Under the pieces are notes generated by a model, which saw only the letters and a list, made by a program, of their open reading frames with translations, searched no databases and was not told the origin of the DNA. From Lachnospiraceae bacterium (lineage in GTDB: Bacteria; Bacillota; Clostridia; Lachnospirales; Lachnospiraceae), in assembly GCA_016291655.1 (NCBI GenBank), contig JAEEYF010000021.1, positions 31,383-95,382 of the forward strand: a stretch of DNA of 64,000 nt, read 5' to 3'. The position numbers and the translations under genes are program-made. Positions within the stretch are counted from its first letter, which is position 1, and each line of letters begins with the position of its first letter. Below are positions 1 to 8,615 of the stretch, one piece after another.

Positions 1-1083
1 CTGCCGGTGAAACCCGGAGACAGGGTGCTGGACATATGCGCGGCGCCCGGCGGAAAGAGTACGGAGCTGGCTGCAAAACTTCGGGGGAAAGGGGTTTTGT
101 TCTCAAATGACATCAGCAATTCCAGAGCCAAGGCACTGCTCAAGAATCTGGAATTGTTCGGGACAGAGAACGGAGTTGTTCTTTCGGAAGCACCGGGAAA
201 GCTTACCGAGCGCTTCAAAGGCTATTTCAACAAGATCCTGATCGACGCGCCGTGCAGCGGCGAGGGAATGTTCAGAAAGAGTCCCGCCATAATGAAAAAC
301 TGGGAACAATACGGAACGGAGTACTATCACAAGCTCCAGCTTGAGATCATAGACAGTGTTGTACCCATGCTCGCTCCCGGCGGAATGATGGTCTATTCCA
401 CCTGCACGTTCGATCCCGCGGAGGATGAGGGATCTATAGAGCATATTCTTGAAAAATGGCCGGATATGCATGTGGTTAAGCCCGAATTCAGCTATGAAAA
501 GTTTTCATGGGGAAGACCCGAGCTCATAGGTTCCGACAAAAAAGAGATAGAGAACGCCGTCAGGCTTTGGCCGCATGTGCTCGAAGGAGAGGGACATTTT
601 TCGGCTCTTCTCGTGAGAGACGGCTCAGACGAAGGAACATATGCAGGCAGTTACGGAAACTCCGGCGCAAAGCTTGGAGAGGAAGTGACGGAGTTTTTCG
701 GGCATATAGCCCGCGAACTGCCTGCTGAAAGAATAGAGATACGGGACAACAGGCTTTACCTTGTTCCCGAAGGGATCCCGGACCTCAAGGGCTTAAGGAT
801 CATGAGAACGGGGCTTTTGCTCGGAGAGATCGCAAAAAACAGGTTTGAGCCCTCGCAGGCCCTGGCATGCACCTTGAAGGCTTCGGAATACGACAATGTT
901 TACGATCTTCCTTCCACTGACGAGGATGTGACCAGATATCTTAAATGCGAAACAATAGATGCAAAGACCGACGTGAAGGACGGCTGGGTACTGGTTTGCA
1001 CCGACGGTTTTCCTCTGGGATGGGCAAAGGCCAAAGGAAACACCCTTAAAAACAAGTATCTGCCCGGATGGAGAATGATGTAA
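1..1083 (+). CDS. rsmF: 16S rRNA m5C methyltransferase, RsmF/YebU type (5' end cut by window)
   Basis: SAM-dependent RNA cytosine-C5 methyltransferase of the NOL1/NOP2/Sun family, acting on rRNA in the cytoplasm. The frame is open to the window edge and enters directly at SAM-binding motif I (DICAAPGGKS), so about 100 N-terminal residues lie upstream; the GTG near the edge is not a real start. The catalytic motifs are present: DAPCSGEGMFRKSP carries the motif IV cysteine and YSTCTFDPAEDEG the motif VI cysteine. The GEGMF form and the ~200-residue C-terminal extension after the catalytic core point to RsmF rather than RsmB. The stop codon overlaps the start of the following pseudouridine synthase (TAATG), so the two are probably co-transcribed and translationally coupled. 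The family is certain; the exact target base is inferred. Confidence 0.9.
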   Translation: MPVKPGDRVLDICAAPGGKSTELAAKLRGKGVLFSNDISNSRAKALLKNLELFGTENGVVLSEAPGKLTERFKGYFNKILIDAPCSGEGMFRKSPAIMKNWEQYGTEYYHKLQLEIIDSVVPMLAPGGMMVYSTCTFDPAEDEGSIEHILEKWPDMHVVKPEFSYEKFSWGRPELIGSDKKEIENAVRLWPHVLEGEGHFSALLVRDGSDEGTYAGSYGNSGAKLGEEVTEFFGHIARELPAERIEIRDNRLYLVPEGIPDLKGLRIMRTGLLLGEIAKNRFEPSQALACTLKASEYDNVYDLPSTDEDVTRYLKCETIDAKTDVKDGWVLVCTDGFPLGWAKAKGNTLKNKYLPGWRMM

Positions 1084-1802
1084 TGGCGGACAGGCTTGAC
1101 AAGTTTATCAGCGCAAATTCATCCCTTACCAGATCGGAAGCGAAATCTGCCCTTGCTGCGGGAAGGGTGACTTTGAATTCGTCGGTCTGCAAAAAGGGCG
1201 AGACCAAGGTTACGGACAGCGATACGGTGATGCTTGACGGCAACACTCTTAAAGCGGCGGGAATGGTGTACATTCTCTTAAACAAGCCTGCGGGAGTGAT
1301 CTCCGCTACCGAAGACACAAGAGACAGGACGGTTCTGGATCTTGTTAAGGAAGCACCTTGGATCCGTGAGAAATGCCCGAAGAACGGACTGTTCCCCATC
1401 GGAAGGCTGGATAAGGATACGGAAGGCCTGTTGGTGATCACGAACGACGGCGTTTTAAGCCACAACCTGCTGAGTCCCAAAAAGCATGTGGAAAAGGAGT
1501 ACCTGGCAGTGTGCACGGGGTGTCTTGCAAAGGATGCGGTGCAAAGGTTTGCGGAAGGGATAGAAGTGGGATGCGAGTACAAGGCGCTTCCCGCAAAACT
1601 TACCGTGGTTTCTGCAGATGACGGGAACTGCACTCTTAAGATCGTGCTCACGGAGGGACGTTTCCATCAGGTGAAACGGATGTGCCATGAGGTGGGCGCG
1701 GAAGTTGAGTACCTTAAAAGGATCAGGTTCGGAAAGCTTGAGCTGCCTGAGGATATGCCTGTGGGAGAGATGAGATTCGTTAAAGCGGAAGACATAGTAT
1801 AG
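1083..1802 (+). CDS. RsuA/RluB/E/F-family pseudouridine synthase
   Basis: Converts a specific uridine in rRNA to pseudouridine. The 239-residue protein has an N-terminal S4 RNA-binding domain (residues 1-48, beginning MADRLDKFIS) followed by the RsuA-type catalytic domain. The catalytic aspartate lies in GRLDKDTEGLL (about residue 106), with the family motifs LNKPAGVIS before it and EGRFHQVKRM near the end. The start used is the ATG that overlaps the upstream stop codon; GGAG nine bases before it supports this, and an in-frame ATG five codons earlier would lie inside the preceding gene. Family is clear, but whether the target is small- or large-subunit rRNA cannot be read from sequence. Confidence 0.9.
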   Translation: MADRLDKFISANSSLTRSEAKSALAAGRVTLNSSVCKKGETKVTDSDTVMLDGNTLKAAGMVYILLNKPAGVISATEDTRDRTVLDLVKEAPWIREKCPKNGLFPIGRLDKDTEGLLVITNDGVLSHNLLSPKKHVEKEYLAVCTGCLAKDAVQRFAEGIEVGCEYKALPAKLTVVSADDGNCTLKIVLTEGRFHQVKRMCHEVGAEVEYLKRIRFGKLELPEDMPVGEMRFVKAEDIV

Positions 1803-1820
1803 AGCAAGGAGAGATGAAGG

Positions 1821-2402
1821 ATGCTTTCAAAAAAGGATAAAGGGGAATACGGTTATCTGCGATACAAAAAAACAATACTGATTTTGTTTTTGATCGGAAT
1901 AATCATGGTAAGTATTGGGATTTTTGTTTTGGGACTTTTACTTAACAAGATGGAGTCAAGAAATATATTTACGGTGGCGTCGATTTTGGGAGTACTTCCC
2001 GCAGCCAAGATGATCACGCTTCTGGTCGTGGTGCTTCCCAACAGGGAGATCGACCGGGAAGAAAGGGATTTCATAGATACTCTGATGAAAAGAGATGACA
2101 TTGTGCTTTATGATGTTGTATTTACCTCTTCCGAACGCCCTATGCATCTCGATGCGGTCGTACTTACAGGGCATCAGCTCATCGGGCTTTCGACACAAAA
2201 GAGAGACAAGCTTGACAAGACCGAAGAATATTTCAAACATGAATTTGAAATACGGAAACTTGATTACGTATGCTTTTTGACCGACTCAAAGGATACTTTT
2301 AAAAACCGCTTCAAGCTGAGAAGCGATGCCGAAGAGCTTACGGAAGCACAGGCTGCAACAAGAAACAACGTATTGGATTTTTTCAGGGCGGCGATTGTAT
2401 AA
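1821..2402 (+). CDS. Small membrane protein of unknown function
   Basis: I do not recognise this 193-residue protein. Two hydrophobic segments near the N-terminus (about residues 19-41 and 50-73) should form a membrane hairpin with a short positively charged leader, so the N-terminus is probably cytoplasmic. The remaining ~120 residues are polar, charged and probably cytoplasmic (REIDREERDF onward), without catalytic motifs I can name. AGGAGAG lies eight bases before the start. The stop overlaps the start of the next pseudouridine synthase by one base (TAATG), so it belongs to the RNA-modification operon. Its frame is continuous and codon use matches its neighbours, so it is a genuine gene. 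Confidence 0.75.
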   Translation: MLSKKDKGEYGYLRYKKTILILFLIGIIMVSIGIFVLGLLLNKMESRNIFTVASILGVLPAAKMITLLVVVLPNREIDREERDFIDTLMKRDDIVLYDVVFTSSERPMHLDAVVLTGHQLIGLSTQKRDKLDKTEEYFKHEFEIRKLDYVCFLTDSKDTFKNRFKLRSDAEELTEAQAATRNNVLDFFRAAIV

Positions 2403-3433
2403 TGATCGAAGTTAAGGTTCAAAAAAACGAAGGCGGACAGCGGTTTGACAAGCTTCTCATGAAGCTTTTAAAGGAAGCTCCGGGTTCTTTCGTTTATAAG
2501 ATGCTGAGAAAAAAGAATATTACTCTGAACGGCAAAAAGGCCGAAGGCAGCGAAAAGGTGGCGGAAGGGGACGTGATCCGTTTCTTTCTGGCACAAGAGA
2601 CCTTTGATAAGTTTGCGGGCGTAAAGGATACTGCGGCAGACGGAACCGAGAAAACACCAAAGAACCTGCCTTCCTTAAAGGAAAACGAGATCCTTTACGA
2701 GGACAGCGATATCCTCATCGTAAACAAACCTGCGGGAGAGCTTTCACAAAAGGCAGGGGAGGAGGATGTTTCCTTAAATGAAAGGATCGTGGCTTACTTA
2801 AACCGCAAAGGCATAGGGAAAAACGAGGCTTTTAAGCCCGGTATCTGCAACCGTATCGACAGGAACACTTCCGGACTGGTGCTTGCGGGCAAGAGCCTTG
2901 TTGGACTGCAGGAAGGGGCAAGGCTGTTAAAGAGCCATGAGCTCAAAAAATTCTACCTTTGTCTGGCTGTGGGGGAGCTCGTAAAAGATATGCGGGTTTC
3001 CGCATGGCTCAAAAAGGATGAAAAGACCAACAAGGTCGAGCTTTCGGACAAAGAAAAAGAGGGCTGTGAAAGGATAGAGGCAGTGATCTTTCCGCTGCTA
3101 AAGGATAGGGGATACAGTCTTTTGGCGATCCGGCTCATCACCGGTAAGACTCATCAGATCCGGGCCCAGCTTTCCTTTATGGGACACCCTTTGGTAGGTG
3201 ACTTTAAATACGGCTACAGGGCGGTTTCGGGCATAAAGGCGGAGCATCAGCTGCTTCATGCTTTTATGCTGGTGTTCCCCAAGGATTCCGGCAGGCTCAC
3301 CGAAGCTGCGGGAAAGTCCGTATATTGTATGCCCTCCGGAAGATTTTCGGATACGGCTTTAAAAATCTTTAAAGAAGAGGATTACCTGAATGCCATCATG
3401 GAGTTCGAGAGGACTCAGGGGCTCAAACCTTGA
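2402..3433 (+). CDS. RluC/RluD-family large-subunit pseudouridine synthase
   Basis: Pseudouridine synthase of the RluA superfamily, probably acting on 23S rRNA. The 343-residue protein has an N-terminal S4 domain (about residues 14-62, FDKLLMKLLKEAPGSFVYKM) and then the catalytic domain. The active-site aspartate is in NRIDRNTSGLVLAGK (usual form RLDKDTSG) near residue 152, and the family signature HQIRAQLSFMGHPLVGD lies near residue 252. It is translationally coupled to the upstream membrane protein and its last 44 bases overlap recU in another frame. Paralogue choice (RluC against RluD) is uncertain. Confidence 0.88.
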   Translation: MIEVKVQKNEGGQRFDKLLMKLLKEAPGSFVYKMLRKKNITLNGKKAEGSEKVAEGDVIRFFLAQETFDKFAGVKDTAADGTEKTPKNLPSLKENEILYEDSDILIVNKPAGELSQKAGEEDVSLNERIVAYLNRKGIGKNEAFKPGICNRIDRNTSGLVLAGKSLVGLQEGARLLKSHELKKFYLCLAVGELVKDMRVSAWLKKDEKTNKVELSDKEKEGCERIEAVIFPLLKDRGYSLLAIRLITGKTHQIRAQLSFMGHPLVGDFKYGYRAVSGIKAEHQLLHAFMLVFPKDSGRLTEAAGKSVYCMPSGRFSDTALKIFKEEDYLNAIMEFERTQGLKP

Positions 3434-3920
3434 GGAACTCATAAATCTTACAAATGACAAATACAGAGACAGGAAGCTGGCGTTGATACAAAAGGTGCCC
3501 ACACCCATTACGCCCGTTGAGATCGATCAGTCCACCAGGCATATCACCCTTGCCTACTTCGATCAAAAGAGTACCGTGGACTACATAGGAGCCGTGCAGG
3601 GCATACCTGTCTGCTTTGATGCCAAGGAGTGCAAACTGGACACCTTTGCGTTGAACAACATCCATGAACATCAGATGCAGTTTATGCAGGATTTTGAGGA
3701 TCAGGAGGGCGTTGCTTTCTTTCTTATCAACTATACCTACAAAAACCTCTACTATTACATGAGGTTCAGGGAGATCAAGGGATTCTGGGAAAGAATGGAA
3801 CAGGGCGGTCGTAAGAGCATACGCTTCGACGAGCTGGACAAGGACTGGTTCTTTACGGAAAAAGCGGGATTGTTTGTGCCGTATTTAAACATGTTACAAA
3901 AGGATCTTGACGCACGATAG
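3390..3920 (+). CDS. recU: Holliday junction resolvase RecU
   Basis: Firmicute endonuclease that resolves four-way DNA junctions during recombinational repair and chromosome segregation. The 176-residue product has the family core: the N-terminal SRGLRGSNLEELINLTN block, then STVDYIGAVQG with FDAKEC, which supply the acidic and lysine residues of the PD-(D/E)xK-type active site (about residues 62-81). The C-terminal half (FYYYMRF, WFFTEKAG) is also typical. It starts inside the end of the preceding pseudouridine synthase gene; GAAGAGG nine bases upstream supports this start. Many Firmicutes pair recU with a penicillin-binding protein gene; here it ends an RNA-modification operon. No convincing terminator follows. 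Confidence 0.92.
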   Translation: MPSWSSRGLRGSNLEELINLTNDKYRDRKLALIQKVPTPITPVEIDQSTRHITLAYFDQKSTVDYIGAVQGIPVCFDAKECKLDTFALNNIHEHQMQFMQDFEDQEGVAFFLINYTYKNLYYYMRFREIKGFWERMEQGGRKSIRFDELDKDWFFTEKAGLFVPYLNMLQKDLDAR

Positions 3921-3952
3921 AGTGATCCTGCTTCGCAGAATTCGAAAAACTC

Positions 3953-3981
3953 TTGACAAGACATTTTTAATGGGGTAAAAT
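3953..3981 (+). promoter_or_regulatory. Housekeeping sigma promoter for the his operon
   Basis: A consensus -35 box TTGACA (3953-3958) and a -10 box TAAAAT (3976-3981) are separated by exactly 17 bases. It lies about 120 bases upstream of hisZ and is the only strong promoter seen before the histidine genes. Confidence 0.85.
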
Positions 3982-4003
3982 GCCTTAACATCGTTTTGCT
4001 ACT

Positions 4004-4038
4004 TTGCTAACAAATTAGCAATCTACCACACTAAAGTG
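4004..4038 (+). promoter_or_regulatory. Palindromes in the his leader; possible operator or leader hairpin
   Basis: TTGCTAA-CAAA-TTAGCAA (4004-4021) is a perfect 7-base inverted repeat about 20 bases after the predicted transcription start, followed by a second short palindrome CACT-AA-AGTG (4029-4038). There is no run of histidine codons, no T-box core and no poly-T tract, so classical attenuation is not supported. A repressor operator just downstream of the start site is the simplest reading, and it is inference. Confidence 0.4.
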
Positions 4039-4100
4039 AAACGGAAGAACAGCTCATATTAAATCACATTACATCTTTAAATTTACAGAAAGGAGAGGCC

Positions 4101-5345
4101 ATGAGAGAAAAACTGTTACATACACCGGAAGGCGTCAGGGACATCTATGGCGAAGAGTTTATTACCAAGGAACGTGCGGAACGTGCCGTAAAGGAGTGCA
4201 TGCGACATTATGGCTTCCTTCAGATCAAGACGCCCGCTTTTGAATATTTTGATATCTTTAATTCGGAAAGAGGTACCGTATCCCAGCGGGATATGTACAG
4301 ATTCATCGACAGAGACGGTGAAACTCTTGTACTCCGTCCCGACATGACACCTCAGATCGCGAGATGCGTTGCCAAGTATTTCAGGGACGAAAAGCTTCCC
4401 ATCAGGATGTTTTACCACGGAAACACCTTCATGAACAATGACGGTTACCGCGGCAAGCTTAAGGAAATGACTCAGATAGGTGCGGAACTGGTGAACGAAG
4501 CCGGAGCCTCCGCCGACGCGGAAATGATCGCTCTTATGATCGATTGCATCGGAAGCATGGGCCTTAAGGATTTCCAGATAGAATTGGGCAATGCGGATTT
4601 CTTCCGCGGCATCTGTGACGCCGTGGGTTTTGATGCTGACGAGACAAATGAACTCAGACAGCTCATCGAGACCAAGAATCTTTTCGGAGTGGAAGAGCTT
4701 CTTTCGGGAAAGAACATCGATGAGGGAATGAAGGAATTGTTCACCCGTCTTCCTTTACAGTTCGGTTCCATAGATTTCGTCAGGGAAATGAAGAACAAGA
4801 CCGACAATCCGCGTGCCGTTTCAGCCCTTGAAAGGCTTGAGCAGATATATGAAAAGCTCTGCATGTACGGCAAGGAAAGCTATGTTTCCTTTGACCTCGG
4901 AATGCTTTCTCAATATGACTATTATACCGGCGTTGTCTTTAAGGCATATACCTACAAGACAGGTGAACCCATTGCCGCAGGCGGAAGATATGACAAACTC
5001 CTTTCTCAATTCGGAAAGCCCGCTCCAGCCATAGGCATAGCCATCTACACCGACTATGCGCTGGCTGCCATGTCAAGGCAGAATATCATTCCGAAGATCA
5101 CGAGAGATCTTACGCTGATCCTTTACGAAGAAAAGTATGAAGACAAGGCGGTCAAGATCGCCAACGGTTTCAGAGACGATTCCCTGAAGGCGGTTCTTCT
5201 CAAAAAGGACAATAGCTTAAGCGACGAACAATACAAGGCATATGCCGACAGCATTCTTGCGGGCGGCATATTATACGTTGATCGTGAAGATTCCATACGT
5301 ATACTGGATATGGAATCCCAAAAGATCAGTGAAAAGAAATTATAG
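4101..5345 (+). CDS. hisZ: ATP phosphoribosyltransferase regulatory subunit HisZ
   Basis: Histidyl-tRNA-synthetase paralogue that forms a complex with the short form of HisG and is needed for its activity and histidine feedback. The 414-residue protein begins with the class II synthetase-like LHTPEGVRDIYGEEF, has motif 2-like sequence around MFYHGNTFMNNDGYRG and motif 3-like AAGGRYDKLLSQFG. After about residue 335 it has only a short C-terminal portion. Being first in a his operon immediately before a 211-residue HisG separates it from a true HisRS. AGGAGAGG lies just upstream of the start. It is the first gene after the operon promoter. Confidence 0.93.
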   Translation: MREKLLHTPEGVRDIYGEEFITKERAERAVKECMRHYGFLQIKTPAFEYFDIFNSERGTVSQRDMYRFIDRDGETLVLRPDMTPQIARCVAKYFRDEKLPIRMFYHGNTFMNNDGYRGKLKEMTQIGAELVNEAGASADAEMIALMIDCIGSMGLKDFQIELGNADFFRGICDAVGFDADETNELRQLIETKNLFGVEELLSGKNIDEGMKELFTRLPLQFGSIDFVREMKNKTDNPRAVSALERLEQIYEKLCMYGKESYVSFDLGMLSQYDYYTGVVFKAYTYKTGEPIAAGGRYDKLLSQFGKPAPAIGIAIYTDYALAAMSRQNIIPKITRDLTLILYEEKYEDKAVKIANGFRDDSLKAVLLKKDNSLSDEQYKAYADSILAGGILYVDREDSIRILDMESQKISEKKL

Positions 5346-5360
5346 GAACGGGGTGGACAT

Positions 5361-5996
5361 ATGGAGTATATTACATTCGCCCTGGCAAAGGGCAGGCTTG
5401 CATTACAGACTCTGGGCTTCCTTGAAAAGATCGGCATCACCTGCGAGGAGATGAAGGACAAGGAATCCAGAAAACTGATATTTACAAACGAAGAGATGAA
5501 ACTCAGATTCTTTCTGGCCAAGGCAACGGATGTTCCGACCTACGTGGAATACGGAGCGGCGGACATAGGCGTTGTGGGCAAAGACACGATACTCGAAGAA
5601 GACCGTAACATCTATGAGGTGTTGGATCTGGGAGTCGGGAAGTGCCGCATGTGTGTTGCGGGTCCCGCATCGGCAAAGCCTCTTCTCAATTCGGGGCAGA
5701 TCATTCGTGTGGCTACGAAGTATCCGAGGATCGCAAAAGATTATTTCCAGAACAGGAAGCATCAGACCGTGGAGATCATCAAGCTGAACGGCTCGATCGA
5801 ACTGGCACCCATAGTCGGCTTGTCCGAAGTGATCGTGGACATTGTGGAAACGGGAACCACACTCAGAGAGAACGGATTGGAAGTGCTTGAAGAGATACTT
5901 CCGCTTTCTGCAAGGATGGTCGTGAATCAGGTTTCCATGAAAATGGAGCATGAGAGGATCACAGAGATCATTGACAGATTGAGAAAGGAGCTCTAA
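5361..5996 (+). CDS. hisG: ATP phosphoribosyltransferase catalytic subunit (short form)
   Basis: Catalyses the first step of histidine synthesis, joining ATP and PRPP to give phosphoribosyl-ATP. At 211 residues it is the short type that lacks the C-terminal regulatory domain and needs HisZ, which is encoded directly upstream. Recognisable motifs are [18 protein letters not shown] at the N-terminus, the [10 protein letters not shown] block and the PRPP-binding [14 protein letters not shown] (about residues 153-166). Its stop overlaps the hisD start (TAATG), indicating coupling. Confidence 0.95.
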   Translation: MEYITFALAKGRLALQTLGFLEKIGITCEEMKDKESRKLIFTNEEMKLRFFLAKATDVPTYVEYGAADIGVVGKDTILEEDRNIYEVLDLGVGKCRMCVAGPASAKPLLNSGQIIRVATKYPRIAKDYFQNRKHQTVEIIKLNGSIELAPIVGLSEVIVDIVETGTTLRENGLEVLEEILPLSARMVVNQVSMKMEHERITEIIDRLRKEL

Positions 5997-7297
5997 TGAG
6001 AAAGATAAAGCTTAATGAGGAAAACAAAAGGGATCTGCAGGCAAAGCTTTTGAAGCGGAATCCCAATCAATATGCGGAGCAGACGGCAAAGGTTGTTGAG
6101 ATCCTCAATGCCGTAAGAGACGAAGGTGATAAAGCGCTTTTTGAATTTACAAAGAAATTCGACAAGGCGGACATAAACGAAAACAATGTGAAGGTAACCA
6201 AGGAGGAGATAGACGAGGCTTACAAAAAGCTTCCCGCAGAGGTGCTTGAGGTTATCAGAAAGTCTGCGGCCAACATCAGAGACTATCACATGAAGCAGAA
6301 GCAGTACAGCTGGTTCGATTCCGAGGAAAGCGGCATTATCCTGGGACAGAAGGTCAGTGCCATCGAAGCTGTGGGAGTGTATGTTCCGGGCGGCAAGGCA
6401 GCCTATCCTTCTTCGGTTCTCATGAACGTTATTCCGGCTAAGGTGGCGGGAGTCAGGAGAATATGCATGGTGACTCCTCCCGGAGCGGACGGCAAGGTCT
6501 ATGAAGGCACTCTTGTGGCAGCAAACGAAGCCGGCGTTACCGAGATCTACAAGGTCGGCGGTGCACAGGCTATCGGAGCCATGGCATACGGTACGAAGAG
6601 CATAGGCAAGGTTGACAAGATCGTGGGACCCGGAAATATTTATGTTGCGTTGGCAAAGAAGGCGGTTTACGGTCTGGTTGCCATCGATTCCATCGCTGGA
6701 CCTTCGGAAGTAATGGTACTTGCGGATGAAACCGCAAATCCCACATATGTAGCCGCGGACCTGCTTTCACAGGCAGAACATGATGAGCTTGCGAGCGCGA
6801 TCCTCGTAACTACTTCGGAGGAACTGGCGGATAAGGTTGATGCGGAGATCAACAGATTCGCTTCTCAGCTCAGCAGAAAAGCAATACTTGAAAAATCTCT
6901 CGAAAACTACGGCTATATGCTGATAGCCGACAATATGAAGGAAGCGGTGGATGCGGTAAACGAGATAGCAAGCGAACACCTTGAGATCCTTACCCGCGAT
7001 CCCTTCATGACAATGACAAAGATCAAGAACGCAGGGGCGATCTTCCTCGGAGAATTCTCCATGGAGCCTCTGGGAGACTATTTTGCGGGACCCAATCACG
7101 TCCTGCCCACCAACGGAACGGCAAAGTTCTTTTCACCCCTTTCCGTTGACGATTTCATTAAGAAAAGCAGTATAATCATGTATTCACAGGAAGCATTGGA
7201 ACCCGTCGGAGATGACATCATTACCTTTGCAAAGGCAGAGGGACTTACCGCACATGCAAATTCAATCGCTGTGCGATTCGGGAAAGAGGTAAAATAG
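5996..7297 (+). CDS. hisD: Histidinol dehydrogenase
   Basis: Zinc- and NAD-dependent enzyme that oxidises L-histidinol to L-histidine in the last two steps of the pathway. The 433-residue protein is of normal length. The zinc ligand motif SQAEHDE, the catalytic SEHLEI, the GPNHVLPT segment and the C-terminal HANSIAVR are all present, as is the signature VGPGNIYVALAKKAV. It overlaps hisG by one base and is followed after one base by hisB, so it sits mid-operon. Confidence 0.96.
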   Translation: MRKIKLNEENKRDLQAKLLKRNPNQYAEQTAKVVEILNAVRDEGDKALFEFTKKFDKADINENNVKVTKEEIDEAYKKLPAEVLEVIRKSAANIRDYHMKQKQYSWFDSEESGIILGQKVSAIEAVGVYVPGGKAAYPSSVLMNVIPAKVAGVRRICMVTPPGADGKVYEGTLVAANEAGVTEIYKVGGAQAIGAMAYGTKSIGKVDKIVGPGNIYVALAKKAVYGLVAIDSIAGPSEVMVLADETANPTYVAADLLSQAEHDELASAILVTTSEELADKVDAEINRFASQLSRKAILEKSLENYGYMLIADNMKEAVDAVNEIASEHLEILTRDPFMTMTKIKNAGAIFLGEFSMEPLGDYFAGPNHVLPTNGTAKFFSPLSVDDFIKKSSIIMYSQEALEPVGDDIITFAKAEGLTAHANSIAVRFGKEVK

Positions 7298-7298
7298 G

Positions 7299-7883
7299 AT
7301 GAGAACAGGCAGCGTGAAACGTGTAACCAACGAAACAGAGATCGAAGTCGAGATAGATCTTGACGGAAACGGAGATTCGACCGTGTCCACGGGCATAGGT
7401 TTCTTTGATCATATGCTCACGGCATTTGCAAAACACGGCTTCTTTGATCTGAAGCTGAAATGCAAAGGCGATCTTTATGTGGATTGCCATCACACCATCG
7501 AGGACTGCGGGATCGCTCTCGGAGAAGCCATTGACAAGGCACTCGGTAACAAGGAGGGCATCAATCGTTACGGCTGTTTTACCTTGCCCATGGATGAAAC
7601 CCTTATTCTTTCGGCGGTGGATCTGTGCGGAAGACCTTATCTGAACTTCGATGTGAATTTTACGGTACCCAAGGTCGGGGAATTTGATACGGAAATGGCA
7701 AAAGAGTTCTTCTATGCGGTTTCCTATTCCGCAAAAATGAATCTTCACATCAAAGAACTGGCGGGGGAGAACAATCATCACAAGCTTGAAGCGAGCTTCA
7801 AGGCCTTTTCGAAAGCGTTGAGTGCTGCTGTAGCGGTAAATGACAGAATACGGGGAGTTCTGTCCACAAAAGGAACATTATGA
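7299..7883 (+). CDS. hisB: Imidazoleglycerol-phosphate dehydratase
   Basis: Dehydrates imidazole glycerol phosphate to imidazole acetol phosphate. The 194-residue protein is the monofunctional form without a histidinol phosphatase domain. The metal-binding histidine and glutamate motifs are intact: FFDHMLTAFAKHGFFDL, DCHHTIEDCGIALGEA and the C-terminal GENNHHKLEASFKAF. The pathway's phosphatase would have to be encoded elsewhere. It starts one base after hisD ends. Confidence 0.95.
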   Translation: MRTGSVKRVTNETEIEVEIDLDGNGDSTVSTGIGFFDHMLTAFAKHGFFDLKLKCKGDLYVDCHHTIEDCGIALGEAIDKALGNKEGINRYGCFTLPMDETLILSAVDLCGRPYLNFDVNFTVPKVGEFDTEMAKEFFYAVSYSAKMNLHIKELAGENNHHKLEASFKAFSKALSAAVAVNDRIRGVLSTKGTL

Positions 7884-7898
7884 TTCAGTGAGGGCTAT

Positions 7899-8615
7899 AT
7901 GAAACTTTTTCCTGCAATTGACATTAAGGACGGACAGTGTGTCCGCTTGAGACAGGGTGTATATGACGACAAGACGGTCTATGCGGACGAACCTTGGAAG
8001 GTAGCAAAGGATTTTGAAGCGGCAGGTGCCGGATTTATCCATCTGGTGGATCTGGATGGCGCGAGAGAAGGCAGATCGGTAAATGATGAGGCTGTTAAAG
8101 CGATCATTAACAATGTGAGCATTCCGGTTGAGATCGGCGGCGGGATCAGAACCACCGAGGATATCAGTAAAAAGCTTGCGTTGGGTGTTTCCAGAGTCAT
8201 CATCGGTACGGAAGCGGTCAGAAGACCGGATTTCGTTAAGGAATCCATATTGGAATTCGGACCTGACAGGATAGTTGTCGGTATCGATGCAAAGGACGGA
8301 AAGGTTGCGGTATCGGGCTGGGAAGAGATCAGCCGCATAGCGGCCGTCGATCTTGCGCTTCTCATGAAAGACATGGGAGTCAAGACCGTCATATATACGG
8401 ACATTTCAAAGGACGGAATGCTTTCCGGACCCAATGTGGAGCAGACAAAAAAGCTGGCTGACGAAACCGGCCTTGATGTGGTTGCGTCTGGAGGAGTTTC
8501 CTCGGTCGAGGATCTCAGAAAACTTGCAGATGCGGGAATATACGGAGCCATCTTCGGCAAAGCGATCTATGAACACAGGATCGACTTAAAAGAAGTTACA
8601 AAGGAGTTTGAATAA
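7899..8615 (+). CDS. hisA: ProFAR isomerase HisA
   Basis: TIM-barrel isomerase that converts ProFAR to PRFAR. The 238-residue sequence carries both catalytic aspartates: [13 protein letters not shown] at the first strand (Asp8) and [15 protein letters not shown] in the second half. The phosphate-binding GGGIRT and ASGGVSS loops are intact, in contrast with the barrel domain in the next gene. The stop overlaps the next start (TAATG). Confidence 0.95.
   Translation: MKLFPAIDIKDGQCVRLRQGVYDDKTVYADEPWKVAKDFEAAGAGFIHLVDLDGAREGRSVNDEAVKAIINNVSIPVEIGGGIRTTEDISKKLALGVSRVIIGTEAVRRPDFVKESILEFGPDRIVVGIDAKDGKVAVSGWEEISRIAAVDLALLMKDMGVKTVIYTDISKDGMLSGPNVEQTKKLADETGLDVVASGGVSSVEDLRKLADAGIYGAIFGKAIYEHRIDLKEVTKEFE

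Noticed and set aside
4001..4100. T-box or His-codon attenuator in the his leader
   Set aside because: No consecutive His codons, no T-box core sequence and no terminator hairpin with a T tract are present.
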